Below, in pieces: positions 44,045 to 52,931 of a stretch of DNA of 64,000 bases; position 1 is the stretch's first letter; the number at the start of each line of letters is the position of its first letter. Below the pieces are notes generated by a model. It was not told where the DNA came from, did no database searches, and was given only the letters and a program-made list of their open reading frames with translations. The DNA is from JBCDHN01 sp965224535 (lineage in GTDB: Bacteria; Verrucomicrobiota; Verrucomicrobiia; Verrucomicrobiales; DEV007). The DNA is taken from assembly GCA_965224535.1 (NCBI GenBank), contig CBDCZR010000016.1, positions 1 to 64,000 on the forward strand, given 5' to 3'. Made by a program: the position numbers and the translations under genes.

Positions 44045-46246
44045 GTGAAAGGTTCCTTACATTCCGTTCTCATCTTGCTGGCGGTTTTCTGCCTGCACCT
44101 CAACGCCCAGCAACTCCCTGAGGACTCCCAACAATTGCTCGACAAGCTTCAGGAGTTCCAGCAGCAGAAGAACGATGAAGTTGACGCCGAAATGCGAAAG
44201 CATCGTCTGGGAGCAATCGAGGCTCTCAAGAAAATTGAGCAACAGGAAACAGCCAAGGGCAATCTTCAGTCGGCCTTAAAAGTGCGGGCCGCCATCACGA
44301 GTTTGGCCAAGGGTAGGACGCTGGGCAAAACCGGGAGTCCGTCTCCTCCAACTGCAATTCCGGGCGTCAGTGGAACCCGCACGTTTACCAATAATCAGGG
44401 CAATCAAATTACGGCGGAAGTCATTGCCCAGCAAAAGGGGAAGGTGATTGTCCGGCGCATCAGTGATGGCCGTGTTTTTGATATTCCAATCAGTTCGCTC
44501 AGCGTCGATGATCAAATCTGGCTTGCCGATCGTCTGAACAGGATAACGGCAAATCAATGGCGGAAGCTCACCATCACTGTTCCCAATCCTCGGGATGTGG
44601 TGGAAGTGATTGGAATTGATGGCGGCGTAGTTCGGGAGCGCTATGGCGCGGTAACCTATGAGATCAATTTGCCGCCCGGCGCGTGGGTGAAGTTCTATGT
44701 GCTGAATGAGAGAGGAAGTCTGGAACAAATGGTGAAATTCGAAGGAGCGAAACACTGGACGGTTAGTTCAGATGGCCCGCGCACGCTTTTGGATCGCGAC
44801 GGGAAAGGGCCTGTCGCAATTGGAATTACGCTCGACCACGGTGTTTCCATGGAACAACTGTCGGAGCTTCCACCTGGTGTCGATTGGGCTCTGGAGTTGA
44901 GCGTGGAACTCCAGTCCGCCGATCAAATCCCGATGCTCGCTGACTTTCCCGCGCCGATCTCCGCGATTGTGGGAGACGGCGTCAGGTTGAATGCAGCCAA
45001 TCTCAGACAGTTGGCGGGCTATAATCCTAAAGCAATGCATCTCCACGTGTTGGTTGATGATCTCCCTGCGTTGGCTGAGTTCAAGCAACTGGAATCGCTA
45101 AGAATCTGGCTTCAGGGATTGCAGCTCTTTCAGCGGCCGGGAAAGAATAGATACACAGTGCCCACCATTCCTTTCCCATCCATTCCCACCTTGCGAGATA
45201 TTGCCCTACAGGTGCCGGCTGCTCCCAATGACCTGCCGGATGTCCTGGCGGCTTCGGTTCCCAACCTGAGAATGTTTGATATTGACGTGATGCCTACGAG
45301 ACCACCGGAATTTGCAGTCTGGACGAATCTGGGCCAGTTCAGGCAACTGGAGTCCATAACCAACGGCTGGGGTATCACCTTCGCAGTTGAAACGCTTGCT
45401 AAACATCCCAGGCTTCAATGCATCGTTTTCGGGCCGTCTGGAATCCGTAGTGATGACCCGGGCCTGGTCCACATGGAGTCGAATTACAACCTGCGAATAC
45501 TCGCCAATCGTCATGGTGGATTTCCCGGTGAGGTTATGGAAAGATGGGCTCAAAACGGCGGATTGGAAGCTCTCCATGGCTTGCAGACCTTTCGAAACCT
45601 GGACTTGAGCTTGTTGGAATCTCTTGAAACCGTCTCCCTACGAAGAGATGGCCGAAATCAGGACGAATTCGACATTTCCAGAGTTGGGTCTCTGTCTAAG
45701 CTAAAACTCCTTTCGCTCCACTACGCAAAGCAGGAAGAAGTCGAAGAAATTGCCCGTTTATCCAATCGCGATCAATTGGAGGTCGTTCTTCTGGCCAATG
45801 GCAGTTTTGATGATATAACGCCGCTCACTGCATTGCCTAACCTGAAGCGTTTGGAACTCGTTAGCCACCGCGGCAACATGCCCAAGCTCGACCTCGGGAT
45901 ATTTCCGAAGTTGGAATATTTTCGGGCCAGTAACCTCGACGAAATCACCAAGATTGAAGGCGTTGCCAGTCATCCCGCCCTTATGGCGCTTTCCATCCGG
46001 AACATACCGAACCTGACCGGCTTTGGAGAGGCCGCTCCAAACAACCGTCTGCGCTATTTGTCTCTGCTGAGCTGCGGAGCGTTGACGGATTTGGATAGCC
46101 TTGGCCAATGCACCGCCATCAAACAAGTTTTCCTCTACGATTGTGATGGCCTGACTGAGCCCTTAGCGATCCAGGCATCCAACCAGATCGGCTATTTTTA
46201 CGTGAGCGGCTGTGCGCAAATGGCGAGTCGGGGATCGCAGTGGTGA
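44045..46246 (+). CDS. Secreted SHD1-domain protein with leucine-rich-like repeats
   Basis: 733 residues from GTG 44045, with a signal peptide ('VLILLAVFCLHLNAQ'). A helical segment (about 25-90) ends in 'KGNLQSALKVRAAITSL'. An SHD1 domain follows (about 108-160, 'RTFTNNQGNQITAEVI', 'VFDIPISSLSVDDQIWL'), a small SH3-like fold common in PVC secreted proteins. The remaining 550 residues include irregular leucine-rich-like units ('LPNLRMFDIDVM', 'LSKLKLLSLHYAK', 'LPNLKRLELVSHRG', 'NNRLRYLSLLSCGALTDL'). It is probably a surface binding protein. It is the second gene of a pair with the protein at 43337 and converges on a third family member. Confidence 0.8.
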   Translation: MKGSLHSVLILLAVFCLHLNAQQLPEDSQQLLDKLQEFQQQKNDEVDAEMRKHRLGAIEALKKIEQQETAKGNLQSALKVRAAITSLAKGRTLGKTGSPSPPTAIPGVSGTRTFTNNQGNQITAEVIAQQKGKVIVRRISDGRVFDIPISSLSVDDQIWLADRLNRITANQWRKLTITVPNPRDVVEVIGIDGGVVRERYGAVTYEINLPPGAWVKFYVLNERGSLEQMVKFEGAKHWTVSSDGPRTLLDRDGKGPVAIGITLDHGVSMEQLSELPPGVDWALELSVELQSADQIPMLADFPAPISAIVGDGVRLNAANLRQLAGYNPKAMHLHVLVDDLPALAEFKQLESLRIWLQGLQLFQRPGKNRYTVPTIPFPSIPTLRDIALQVPAAPNDLPDVLAASVPNLRMFDIDVMPTRPPEFAVWTNLGQFRQLESITNGWGITFAVETLAKHPRLQCIVFGPSGIRSDDPGLVHMESNYNLRILANRHGGFPGEVMERWAQNGGLEALHGLQTFRNLDLSLLESLETVSLRRDGRNQDEFDISRVGSLSKLKLLSLHYAKQEEVEEIARLSNRDQLEVVLLANGSFDDITPLTALPNLKRLELVSHRGNMPKLDLGIFPKLEYFRASNLDEITKIEGVASHPALMALSIRNIPNLTGFGEAAPNNRLRYLSLLSCGALTDLDSLGQCTAIKQVFLYDCDGLTEPLAIQASNQIGYFYVSGCAQMASRGSQW

Positions 46247-46255
46247 GAGTCAGAC

Positions 46256-47719
46256 TTAGTCTTCAATCTTCAGAATCAGATAACCGGGATTGGGGCCATC
46301 GTGACCCCATATGGATTCACAAGGCACCCCTGAATCAAATTCAACCCGACTCTTCCAAGCGACATTGGTTCCCTCACCCGCGCGGCGCGACGCAGTCACT
46401 TTGCTGGCGTCCATCCAGTTGGTCTCATCCTTCGGAGTATAGCTTCTCCAGGTTTGACGACTGCTGGCAATGGGTTCGGCGCCTGGTCGCTTGATCACGC
46501 AGGCAAAGCCATATAGACTCCCCGCGTCCGTTAACCTTACCGTGATCATGTCCTGGTCTTTGATTGCAAGGCGAACGTGTTGGACCCGGTCTCCCTGCCC
46601 TTCGGCCACGATTTTCCCGTTCACTGCCATTTTGAATTGGTTATCGCAAACTGCGTAAATATCGCTCAAAGATTTGTCCGCGATTGCAAGCTTTTGGAGG
46701 TTCTGATCCCCATCGAGCGGCCAGATTTCAAATCTTTCAAGAATCACCGGGCAATCGCGGAATGGACTGATCGTAAATTGATCGTTTAACTTGCTGAAAT
46801 CGCCAATTAGTTCTCCCTTCAAATCTCCATCTATCAAAACCCGAAGCGATGCAGGGCGGACCTGAAACTCCAAATCGTTGGGAACTCCGGGCGTCAACTT
46901 CCCTCTACCTGGCAATTCCGCAAATGTGGATGTTCTAGGCACCCGTAGAGACAAATTATCGCTTTCGCCTACATTCAATCGTACCAAAAAGTCACCCCCA
47001 TAGATAAAACGAACATGTGAGCGGGTTGTGGCCGTCAATCTGGCAATCACCTTGAATGGAGGGCTCAAGGCTAGCTTCGGACCAAGCCGCGTATTGATAC
47101 CGTCGCCTTTCTCAAGCCGCCAACCAACCTTCTGCTTATCGACGATGATTCCTCCAGCCGTCGCCCAATCGTCCTTGGATTTCATTTCCCAGACCGGAGT
47201 TCCCTTGTTGCTTGGTTGCGGCTGAGCAGAGTCCCTCCTCAAGGTAGCGATGCGCTCTTCTTCATTTGCAACTTCCAGCGCTTTTCCCAACTCTCCTCGT
47301 TTGGTGAACTCAAGTTTCATCTCCGCTAACTTCTTTGCGTAAAGGCGTAAGGTATTCTCTCGTTGCGCGACTACCGCTTTCAGGATGTTGGGACGTTTCT
47401 CATCATACACCGAGCGTAGTTCCATCAACCTTGGAAACTCGCGATAGTCTCTCGGCACATCTGGATCCCGGAACGATTTCATCTCCCTCGTTGCCATCAA
47501 AAGGAGATTCAGTTTCCCTTGTCGTTGGACCTCGGCGCCGAGTTTTTTGAGGTGAGACTCGTAGTTCGCATCAAACTTGGCCAGGGGTTCGGAATCGCTC
47601 TTCAGTTTGATTTCAAGAATCGAAGCCAACCCTTCAATCGGGCTGGTATCATGATCTTCTCCGACTACCCCTTCCAACCCTAAAAGACTCGTTAGCAGCA
47701 TAAATCGGAATATCTTCAT
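46256..47719 (-). CDS. Secreted hypothetical protein with N-terminal helical module
   Basis: 487 residues from ATG 47719, with a signal peptide ('IFRFMLLTSLLGLEGVV'). Residues about 30-165 are helical and charged, ending in 'RGELGKALEVANEEERIATL', equivalent in position and pattern to the modules of the two preceding secreted genes. After a short linker come beta-rich domains. One ('GWRLEKGDG' to 'LRVLIDGDLKGELIGDFS') resembles the laminin/concanavalin-like domain of unknown-function Verrucomicrobial proteins; the last 100 residues have 'WRSYTPKDETNWMDASKV', possibly a galactose-binding-like fold. The role is unknown, probably envelope or polysaccharide binding. Confidence 0.72.
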   Translation of the reverse strand: MKIFRFMLLTSLLGLEGVVGEDHDTSPIEGLASILEIKLKSDSEPLAKFDANYESHLKKLGAEVQRQGKLNLLLMATREMKSFRDPDVPRDYREFPRLMELRSVYDEKRPNILKAVVAQRENTLRLYAKKLAEMKLEFTKRGELGKALEVANEEERIATLRRDSAQPQPSNKGTPVWEMKSKDDWATAGGIIVDKQKVGWRLEKGDGINTRLGPKLALSPPFKVIARLTATTRSHVRFIYGGDFLVRLNVGESDNLSLRVPRTSTFAELPGRGKLTPGVPNDLEFQVRPASLRVLIDGDLKGELIGDFSKLNDQFTISPFRDCPVILERFEIWPLDGDQNLQKLAIADKSLSDIYAVCDNQFKMAVNGKIVAEGQGDRVQHVRLAIKDQDMITVRLTDAGSLYGFACVIKRPGAEPIASSRQTWRSYTPKDETNWMDASKVTASRRAGEGTNVAWKSRVEFDSGVPCESIWGHDGPNPGYLILKIED

Positions 47720-47764
47720 GGCTTCAACAATCGGGAAAATCCGACTGGAGTAAAGGACATTTGT

Positions 47765-48043
47765 TTGTTGCCCGATCCCGGTCAAATTCGCGATTTCGTC
47801 GCGAAAAATCCGGATTCGGCCGTGCAAAGCTACGTTCGCCAGATGTTGGCCAGCCCGCACCACGGCGAGCGCTGGGGCCGGCATTGGCTGGATCAGGCGC
47901 GTTACGCCGACTCTAACGGATACACCATCGACTGCGACCGCATCATGTGGCCGTATCGCGATTGGGTCATCCGCGCACCACTCGTGAAGAATACCGCAGC
48001 TTTGGCGCTGGCGGTTTGGAGCCAGGGCGGGAAATTCGACTAA
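47765..48043 (+). pseudogene. Fragment of a DUF1549 (PSCyt2) gene
   Basis: The readable part, 'PDPGQIRDFVAKNP' to 'MLASPHHGERWGRHWLDQAR', 'YADSNGYTIDCDRIMWPYRD' and 'WVIRA', is the middle of a DUF1549 domain, found in the large Planctomycete/Verrucomicrobial cytochrome-type proteins that pair with DUF1501. It lacks its start and heme part, and after 'WVIRA' the sequence becomes unrelated and stops at 48043. Both ends are truncated. The dead DUF1501 gene at 13334 is its expected functional partner, although not adjacent. Confidence 0.8.
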
Positions 48044-48063
48044 TCGCCTAATCGCCTAATCGC
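48040..48063. repeat. Three tandem copies of CTAATCGC
   Basis: Three exact 8-base units lie immediately after the DUF1549 fragment and next to the stop of the Gfo/Idh/MocA gene at 48065. It is probably a slippage product at a deletion scar. No function is evident. Confidence 0.7.
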
Positions 48064-48064
48064 A

Positions 48065-49381
48065 CTAACCCCGCTGCAACCGGCCGGGCTTCGCGACCGG
48101 GTAACGTCCATCCTCACCGGGGAGAATCGGTGCTTCGCCATCCCACGTTTCCGCGGTGGGGACGATCGATTTTTCTGAGTTCAGCGCGTCCTCCCACGTC
48201 ACCATTTGGCCCGTGTAGGCGGCTTCGCGGCCCATGATGGCCATGAGGCTGGATAGCGCGCCGCGTTCGGCCTCGTTGTGGTCGAGATTTTCGCGGATGG
48301 CGCGAAACAGGCGGTCGTGCTCGATTTGGTAGGAATTTCCGCTTTCGCGGTAACGCGTCTGCTCTGCGCCGCGCGGCTGGATGAAACCTCGCGCCTTGGC
48401 GGCCAATTCGGCGGTTCCGTTGGTTCCGGTGATTTTTTCGCCAAAAAAACTCCAGCAACCCGGAATGTGGCGGTGCTGGGTCGCAACCAGCGAACCGTCG
48501 GCGAATTCGTACTCCACGTCAAAGTGGTCGTAAATGTGGCCGTAGTCCGCGCCGTTTCGCACCAAACGGCCACCCTGTCCCTGGCATTGCAGGGGATTGG
48601 CGTCGCCTTTGAGCCAGCGCACCACGTCGTAGTCGTGCACGCTTTGCTCCACGATGAAATCGCCGCTGGTCCAGGTGAAGTAGTACCAGTTGCGCACCTG
48701 GTATTCCAGCTCCGTCTCGCCGGGTTGACGGGTGTGATGGTGGCCGACGCCGTTGCGGCAGTTGTAGAGGCGAATGGTGTGCAATTCGCCAATTTCGCCG
48801 TCGTGCAAACGCCCCACCACCTCTTCATGCAGCGGGCTGTGCCGGCGATTGAGGCCGACGCCGACCTTGAGCCCCTTTTGGCCGGCAACTTGGGCCGCGG
48901 CGAGGACTTGCCGGACTCCCGGACCATCGACGGCGACCGGTTTTTCCATGAATGCGTGCTTTCCAGCTTCGATCGCGGCTTGGAAGTGAATTGGCCGAAA
49001 ACCTGGTGGCGTTGTTAGGATGACCGCATCGACTTCGTCCATGCTCATGACGCGGCGGTAGGCGTCCAGGCCGATGATTTGGCGGTCCGGCGGAATGTTG
49101 ACCTTGTCTTGGTGAGCTTTGGTCAGAATTTCGCGGCTGCGCTGAATTTGGCCGGCATCGATGTCCGCCATGGCGTGAAGTTTGATGCGATCACCTGCCT
49201 GGATGGCTTGGGAGGCCGCGCCGGTCCCGCGTCCGCCGCAACCGACGAGCGCTACGCGAATTTCGTCCGTGTTTTTGCCCTGCGCGTGGACGCCGCTGGG
49301 GAATGAAGCCGCGGCTGCCGCAGCGACCGAACCGTGGATGAAACCGCGCCTGGGGAAGGTGGAATTTTCGTCGTTTTTCAT
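48065..49381 (-). CDS. Tat-exported Gfo/Idh/MocA family oxidoreductase
   Basis: 438 residues with a Tat signal ('FPRRGFIHGSVAAAAAASF'). The N-terminal Rossmann fold has 'RVALVGCGGRGTG' and the family block 'HAFMEKPVAVDGPGV' (EKP motif). The C-terminal half carries 'FIVEQSVHDYDVVRWLKG' and 'GKIT..TNGT'-like features of the periplasmic Planctomycete/Verrucomicrobial branch. It uses a tightly bound NAD(P) cofactor for sugar or cyclitol oxidation-reduction outside the cytoplasm; the substrate is unknown. It is the last gene in the minus-strand run that starts at pyc. Confidence 0.92.
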   Translation of the reverse strand: MKNDENSTFPRRGFIHGSVAAAAAASFPSGVHAQGKNTDEIRVALVGCGGRGTGAASQAIQAGDRIKLHAMADIDAGQIQRSREILTKAHQDKVNIPPDRQIIGLDAYRRVMSMDEVDAVILTTPPGFRPIHFQAAIEAGKHAFMEKPVAVDGPGVRQVLAAAQVAGQKGLKVGVGLNRRHSPLHEEVVGRLHDGEIGELHTIRLYNCRNGVGHHHTRQPGETELEYQVRNWYYFTWTSGDFIVEQSVHDYDVVRWLKGDANPLQCQGQGGRLVRNGADYGHIYDHFDVEYEFADGSLVATQHRHIPGCWSFFGEKITGTNGTAELAAKARGFIQPRGAEQTRYRESGNSYQIEHDRLFRAIRENLDHNEAERGALSSLMAIMGREAAYTGQMVTWEDALNSEKSIVPTAETWDGEAPILPGEDGRYPVAKPGRLQRG

Positions 49382-49451
49382 GCTGTCAAGTAGCGCGGGA
49401 GTTGCGCGCGTTGTCCAGCAGGCGTTGCCGCAATTTCGAGGATACCCGGCG

Positions 49452-50828
49452 TTAGCACGGAAGGCCGCGCGTGTTGGAAATTTGGGCCCGGCGCGCGGAT
49501 TTTTCCGATTCGCCGCCTAACTCCAGCAGCTCGGCAAAGGCGGTTCGCAACGCGTCGCGCTCCGCCTCGTCGTAACCCTCGGCTTCCGCCAGACGGCACT
49601 CGAAAATGCGCGTCGGATCGGCCATCAGGTCATCGGCATCGCGCTCGTCGCGAAACTCGCCGAGCACGAATTGGCCGGAATTCGGCAGGCGCTGGCCGAC
49701 GACGCGAACCACTTCGTAAGGCCGGCCGACGGCAAGTTCGCGAACGGCTTCGTAGAGGTTCTCGCCGGGGCGCGGGTCTTCCACGATGACCTCAACCCAG
49801 GGCGTGAGCGGCGATTTTGGCGGTTTTTTCTCGCGTAGATAAAATGCCAGCTCATCGCGTTGCAGCCGCCACTGGATGAGGCGGCGGGGGAGGGGAAGCG
49901 GGGCGCGGTGGTTGCCGGCCAGCCGTCCTTCGGCAAAGTCCAGGATGCGCACCTCTTTTTCGTCGGCAGCCTCCGCAAAGCTGAGCGGAAGCGGCGAGCC
50001 GGAATAGCGAAAATGCTCGACCCCGGCGACGTTTTGGGGCCGGTGCAGGTGGCCGAGCGCCAGGTAGTCGATGCCGGTGGGAAATCGCGCCGCGTCGATG
50101 GTTCCCAAGCCGCCGACGTGAATTTCGCGCTCGCTGCCGCCTTCGGCTTGTGGGCATGTCAGGCTGCCGCCGGCGGTGAGGTGGCCGGTGGCGAGAAACG
50201 CGGCGCCGCGCTCGTTTTTCCAGGTTTTCGCCGCTTTTCCGGCCCTGGCGTAGATTTTGGCGATGCCTGCCACCAGTTGCTCCTGTATGGCTGCGGCAGA
50301 CTCCCCACTCTTGCCGGTGCGCAGGTCCCGATCGCGCAAAAACGGGATGGCGGCGACGATGAGCGCGGGATTTTCCGCGTTGGGCAGCGGGATGAGCGTT
50401 TGCTCCACTTTGTCCGGCATTTGGCCCACCACGTGCACCCGCAGCGCGGAAAGAAGTTCGCGCGGCGCCTCCAAATGCGAGGGAGAGTCGTGATTGCCGC
50501 CGGTGACGATCATCGTGCAGGTGGTGTCGCCGTAGAGCGCGGAAATGAAGTCGAAATACTGGCGGATGGCGCTTTGCGGCGGATGCGCGGAGTCGAAAAC
50601 GTCGCCCGCGACGATGAGGGCATCGACGCCGAAATCCTGGATCGCGCCGAGCAGAAAATCGAGGAACGCCGCGTGCTCTTCGCCTCGCGACAGGTCGCCC
50701 AACGGCTTGCCCAGATGCCAATCCGCGGTGTGGAGAACGCGGAAAGCGCCTGAAGGTTTGCTGGGGATGTTGCCGAAGAGATCGATTGACCTAACAAACA
50801 CAAAATCGGGCGCTGCGCAATCGGCCAT
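49452..50828 (-). CDS. sbcD: SbcD: nuclease SbcCD subunit D, without adjacent sbcC
   Basis: 458 residues from ATG 50828. The Mre11-type metallophosphoesterase core is complete: 'HTADWHLGKPLGD', 'ALIVAGDVFDSAHPPQ', 'VTGGNHDSPSHLEAP', 'ATGHLTAGG' and 'YLALGHLHRPQNV'. The C-terminal capping region ('PWVEVIVEDPRPGENLYEAV') matches SbcD. The partner ATPase gene sbcC normally follows directly, but here a Gfo/Idh/MocA gene follows. SbcCD cuts hairpins and DNA ends during repair and limits palindromes. Confidence 0.94.
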   Translation of the reverse strand: MADCAAPDFVFVRSIDLFGNIPSKPSGAFRVLHTADWHLGKPLGDLSRGEEHAAFLDFLLGAIQDFGVDALIVAGDVFDSAHPPQSAIRQYFDFISALYGDTTCTMIVTGGNHDSPSHLEAPRELLSALRVHVVGQMPDKVEQTLIPLPNAENPALIVAAIPFLRDRDLRTGKSGESAAAIQEQLVAGIAKIYARAGKAAKTWKNERGAAFLATGHLTAGGSLTCPQAEGGSEREIHVGGLGTIDAARFPTGIDYLALGHLHRPQNVAGVEHFRYSGSPLPLSFAEAADEKEVRILDFAEGRLAGNHRAPLPLPRRLIQWRLQRDELAFYLREKKPPKSPLTPWVEVIVEDPRPGENLYEAVRELAVGRPYEVVRVVGQRLPNSGQFVLGEFRDERDADDLMADPTRIFECRLAEAEGYDEAERDALRTAFAELLELGGESEKSARRAQISNTRGLPC

Positions 50829-50861
50829 CACTCGTCGTTTCCTTTGGACGGAAGAAGCCGC

Positions 50862-52382
50862 TCACTTCAGCCAATCCGGACCGTGAACGTGCCACCAGTG
50901 CTTGACCCTGAGGGTCCAGGGTTCGGGCCGGTGGAAGCGCAGTTGATGATCGGTGCGGCTAACGTGGATGTAAGGATCGGCCGCGTAACGCTGATACTCT
51001 GCCACAAGCTCGCGCGGAGTGACGTCCTGAAACAGCTTGGGCCAGTAGTCGTCCGGCGCCTCCATGACCGGCGTTCCGGTGAAGTGATCGACCTCCGTTT
51101 CCGTGGCCCCGGCGATGACGTTCAGCAAAATCCAAGCCAACTCGCCGCCCTCCTGTTTTTCGGCGATTTTTGGCAGGTAAAGGCGCGGAATGCGGACGTC
51201 GAACAGATTGCCCACGTATCGCGGATTTGGCAGCTCCGTTAGGGCCGGCAAGCGAAAGAGGGCGCGGGCTTTGTGGGGCAAAAACACGACGCTAACGCCG
51301 GTGATGTCCTCACGCGGCCAATCCACCGCCGCTAGCCCCAATGCCGAGCCGCTTTCCGCGGCTAACCAACGATCCTCGGATGAATTGTGGCTCGCGCGCA
51401 GCATGACGTGGTCCGCCCACGCTTGCGGAAAAACCCGATGGACGAGGGTGGTGGCGCCACCGGGATGCTCGATCGGCAGGTGGAAGGCTTGGCCGCCCTT
51501 GGGCCTGGCGGCGAGAACTCGGCCATCGGCGACGTCCACCAGCTGAAACCGCGCGTGCGGCGCAAGGGCGACCTCGGCCTGCCGGTCGAGGTTTAGGGCT
51601 GTTTCCGTGGCCGGTCCGCAGGGCAATTCCAGGGAGACCAGGATGGGGGCATCGTGCCAGATGCTGAGGTCGGTGTCCAGGATGAGGAGGTCGTCGCGGC
51701 TGGTTGGAAAGGCGTCGAGAGCCTGGGTGATGTTGGCCTGCGTCCTAACATCAAAGGCACGCCATTCGCGAACGCGATGAAAGGCCAGCGCCTGGCTGCG
51801 GAAGACCAAGCGCACCATGGGAAACCAGCGCATGGCGCGAGAAACGGTGCGCGCATCCGCGGGCACGCCTAACGCATCCAGCTCAGCGGCGCCAACTGGC
51901 CCGCCTTCGGCGTTGCGGAAATTCAGGGCCTCGCGCGTATCGCTTTCCGCCGTCAACGGGTCGTCGGTTTTTGGCACGCTGACGGCTAGCGCGGCCAGAC
52001 GCAAAGTTCCGCCGCCTGGAAGCCGAACCAGCCCGGTGGAGTCAGCTTCCACCGCCTCAATGGGCGTGGGTAAGCGTGGATCGATGCTGGCCGCCGTTTG
52101 CCGGAGATTCACGACCGTGGAGCGCGGGTAACGCAGGACGCTGGCTCGCGGCAGCGGCCCGACGGCGGGCAGGGCGCCTGGAGGCGGTTTTGCGGTCAGG
52201 TAATTATCCCAGGTTGTGAGGTAGACCGACTCCATGTCGTCGCGCTCGGCCCGCGGGGAGGCGTAAAACGGGTCGCGCAGCCGCAACCACGCGGCAAACA
52301 CGGCGATTCCCAGCAGCAACGCGGAAATCACGACCACGCGCCCGGAGACGCCTTGGAAGCGCCGGCGAAATCGCGGCATCAT
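50862..52382 (-). CDS. Hypothetical membrane-anchored protein (506 aa)
   Basis: An N-terminal basic stretch and one membrane helix ('VVVISALLLGIAVFAAWL') are followed by a large soluble domain with no motif I recognise. Features are Arg/Leu/Pro-rich beta segments ('TLRLAALAVSVPKTDDPL', 'ILVSLELPCGP'). A conserved-looking end is rich in Trp/His ('PWTLRVKHWWHVHGPDWLK'). The start overlaps the stop of the KhpB-like gene (ATGA, 52379-52382), so the two are translationally coupled. The domain faces the periplasm if the helix is a signal anchor. The role is unknown. Confidence 0.7.
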   Translation of the reverse strand: MMPRFRRRFQGVSGRVVVISALLLGIAVFAAWLRLRDPFYASPRAERDDMESVYLTTWDNYLTAKPPPGALPAVGPLPRASVLRYPRSTVVNLRQTAASIDPRLPTPIEAVEADSTGLVRLPGGGTLRLAALAVSVPKTDDPLTAESDTREALNFRNAEGGPVGAAELDALGVPADARTVSRAMRWFPMVRLVFRSQALAFHRVREWRAFDVRTQANITQALDAFPTSRDDLLILDTDLSIWHDAPILVSLELPCGPATETALNLDRQAEVALAPHARFQLVDVADGRVLAARPKGGQAFHLPIEHPGGATTLVHRVFPQAWADHVMLRASHNSSEDRWLAAESGSALGLAAVDWPREDITGVSVVFLPHKARALFRLPALTELPNPRYVGNLFDVRIPRLYLPKIAEKQEGGELAWILLNVIAGATETEVDHFTGTPVMEAPDDYWPKLFQDVTPRELVAEYQRYAADPYIHVSRTDHQLRFHRPEPWTLRVKHWWHVHGPDWLK

Positions 52383-52846
52383 GACTCGCTCTTGCCGGCT
52401 TTCCGCGAAATTTCGATCTGCTTGAGCCGTTCCTGGCTTGGCGGGCTGGAGGTTTGCAGCTTATCGTGGTCGGCAAAGTGATTGTGGACGATGCGCCGGT
52501 GGTAGGAGTTCAACGGCCGGGTGCGCAAGGGTTTGCCAGTGTTGAGCACCCGCTTGGCGAGGCGCTCGGCTTCCTCGATCAAGCGATCCTCGTTCATGGT
52601 CCGGTAGTGGTTGATGTCCACCCGAATCCGGGGCGCGTTTTCGTCCTGATTTTGGAGCAGGCGGTTGACGAGGTATTGAATGTCGTCGAGCCGGTCGCCG
52701 TAACGTCCGATCAAAAATTCGCCTTCGTTGGTGGAAACCTGCAAGGCGGGTTCGGAGCGGTTGGTATCGACCTCAATTTCGACGACGAAACCAAGGTAGC
52801 CTAACATGGTGTCCAAAATCTGCTTTGCGGCGGTTACGTGGTTCAT
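52379..52846 (-). CDS. KhpB/Jag-like R3H-domain RNA-binding protein
   Basis: 155 residues from ATG 52846. A KH-like domain ('ILDTMLGYLGFVVEIEV', 'FLIGRYGDRLDDIQYLVNRL' with the GxxG loop) is followed by an R3H domain ('PLNSYHRRIVHNHFAD', carrying R-x3-H). It lacks the N-terminal Jag domain of Firmicute KhpB. Such proteins bind RNA and influence cell division and wall synthesis. In many genomes the gene sits after yidC; here a TrkA-C membrane protein precedes it and a 506-residue unknown follows with a 4-base overlap. Confidence 0.85.
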   Translation of the reverse strand: MNHVTAAKQILDTMLGYLGFVVEIEVDTNRSEPALQVSTNEGEFLIGRYGDRLDDIQYLVNRLLQNQDENAPRIRVDINHYRTMNEDRLIEEAERLAKRVLNTGKPLRTRPLNSYHRRIVHNHFADHDKLQTSSPPSQERLKQIEISRKAGKSES

Positions 52847-52931
52847 AACCGGGCAACGTAGGGAGAAATTCCAAATTCCAAACGCCAAAATCTCAAAAAC
52901 AACGAGGCTGGCGCGCAAAGCTTCGCTGCGG

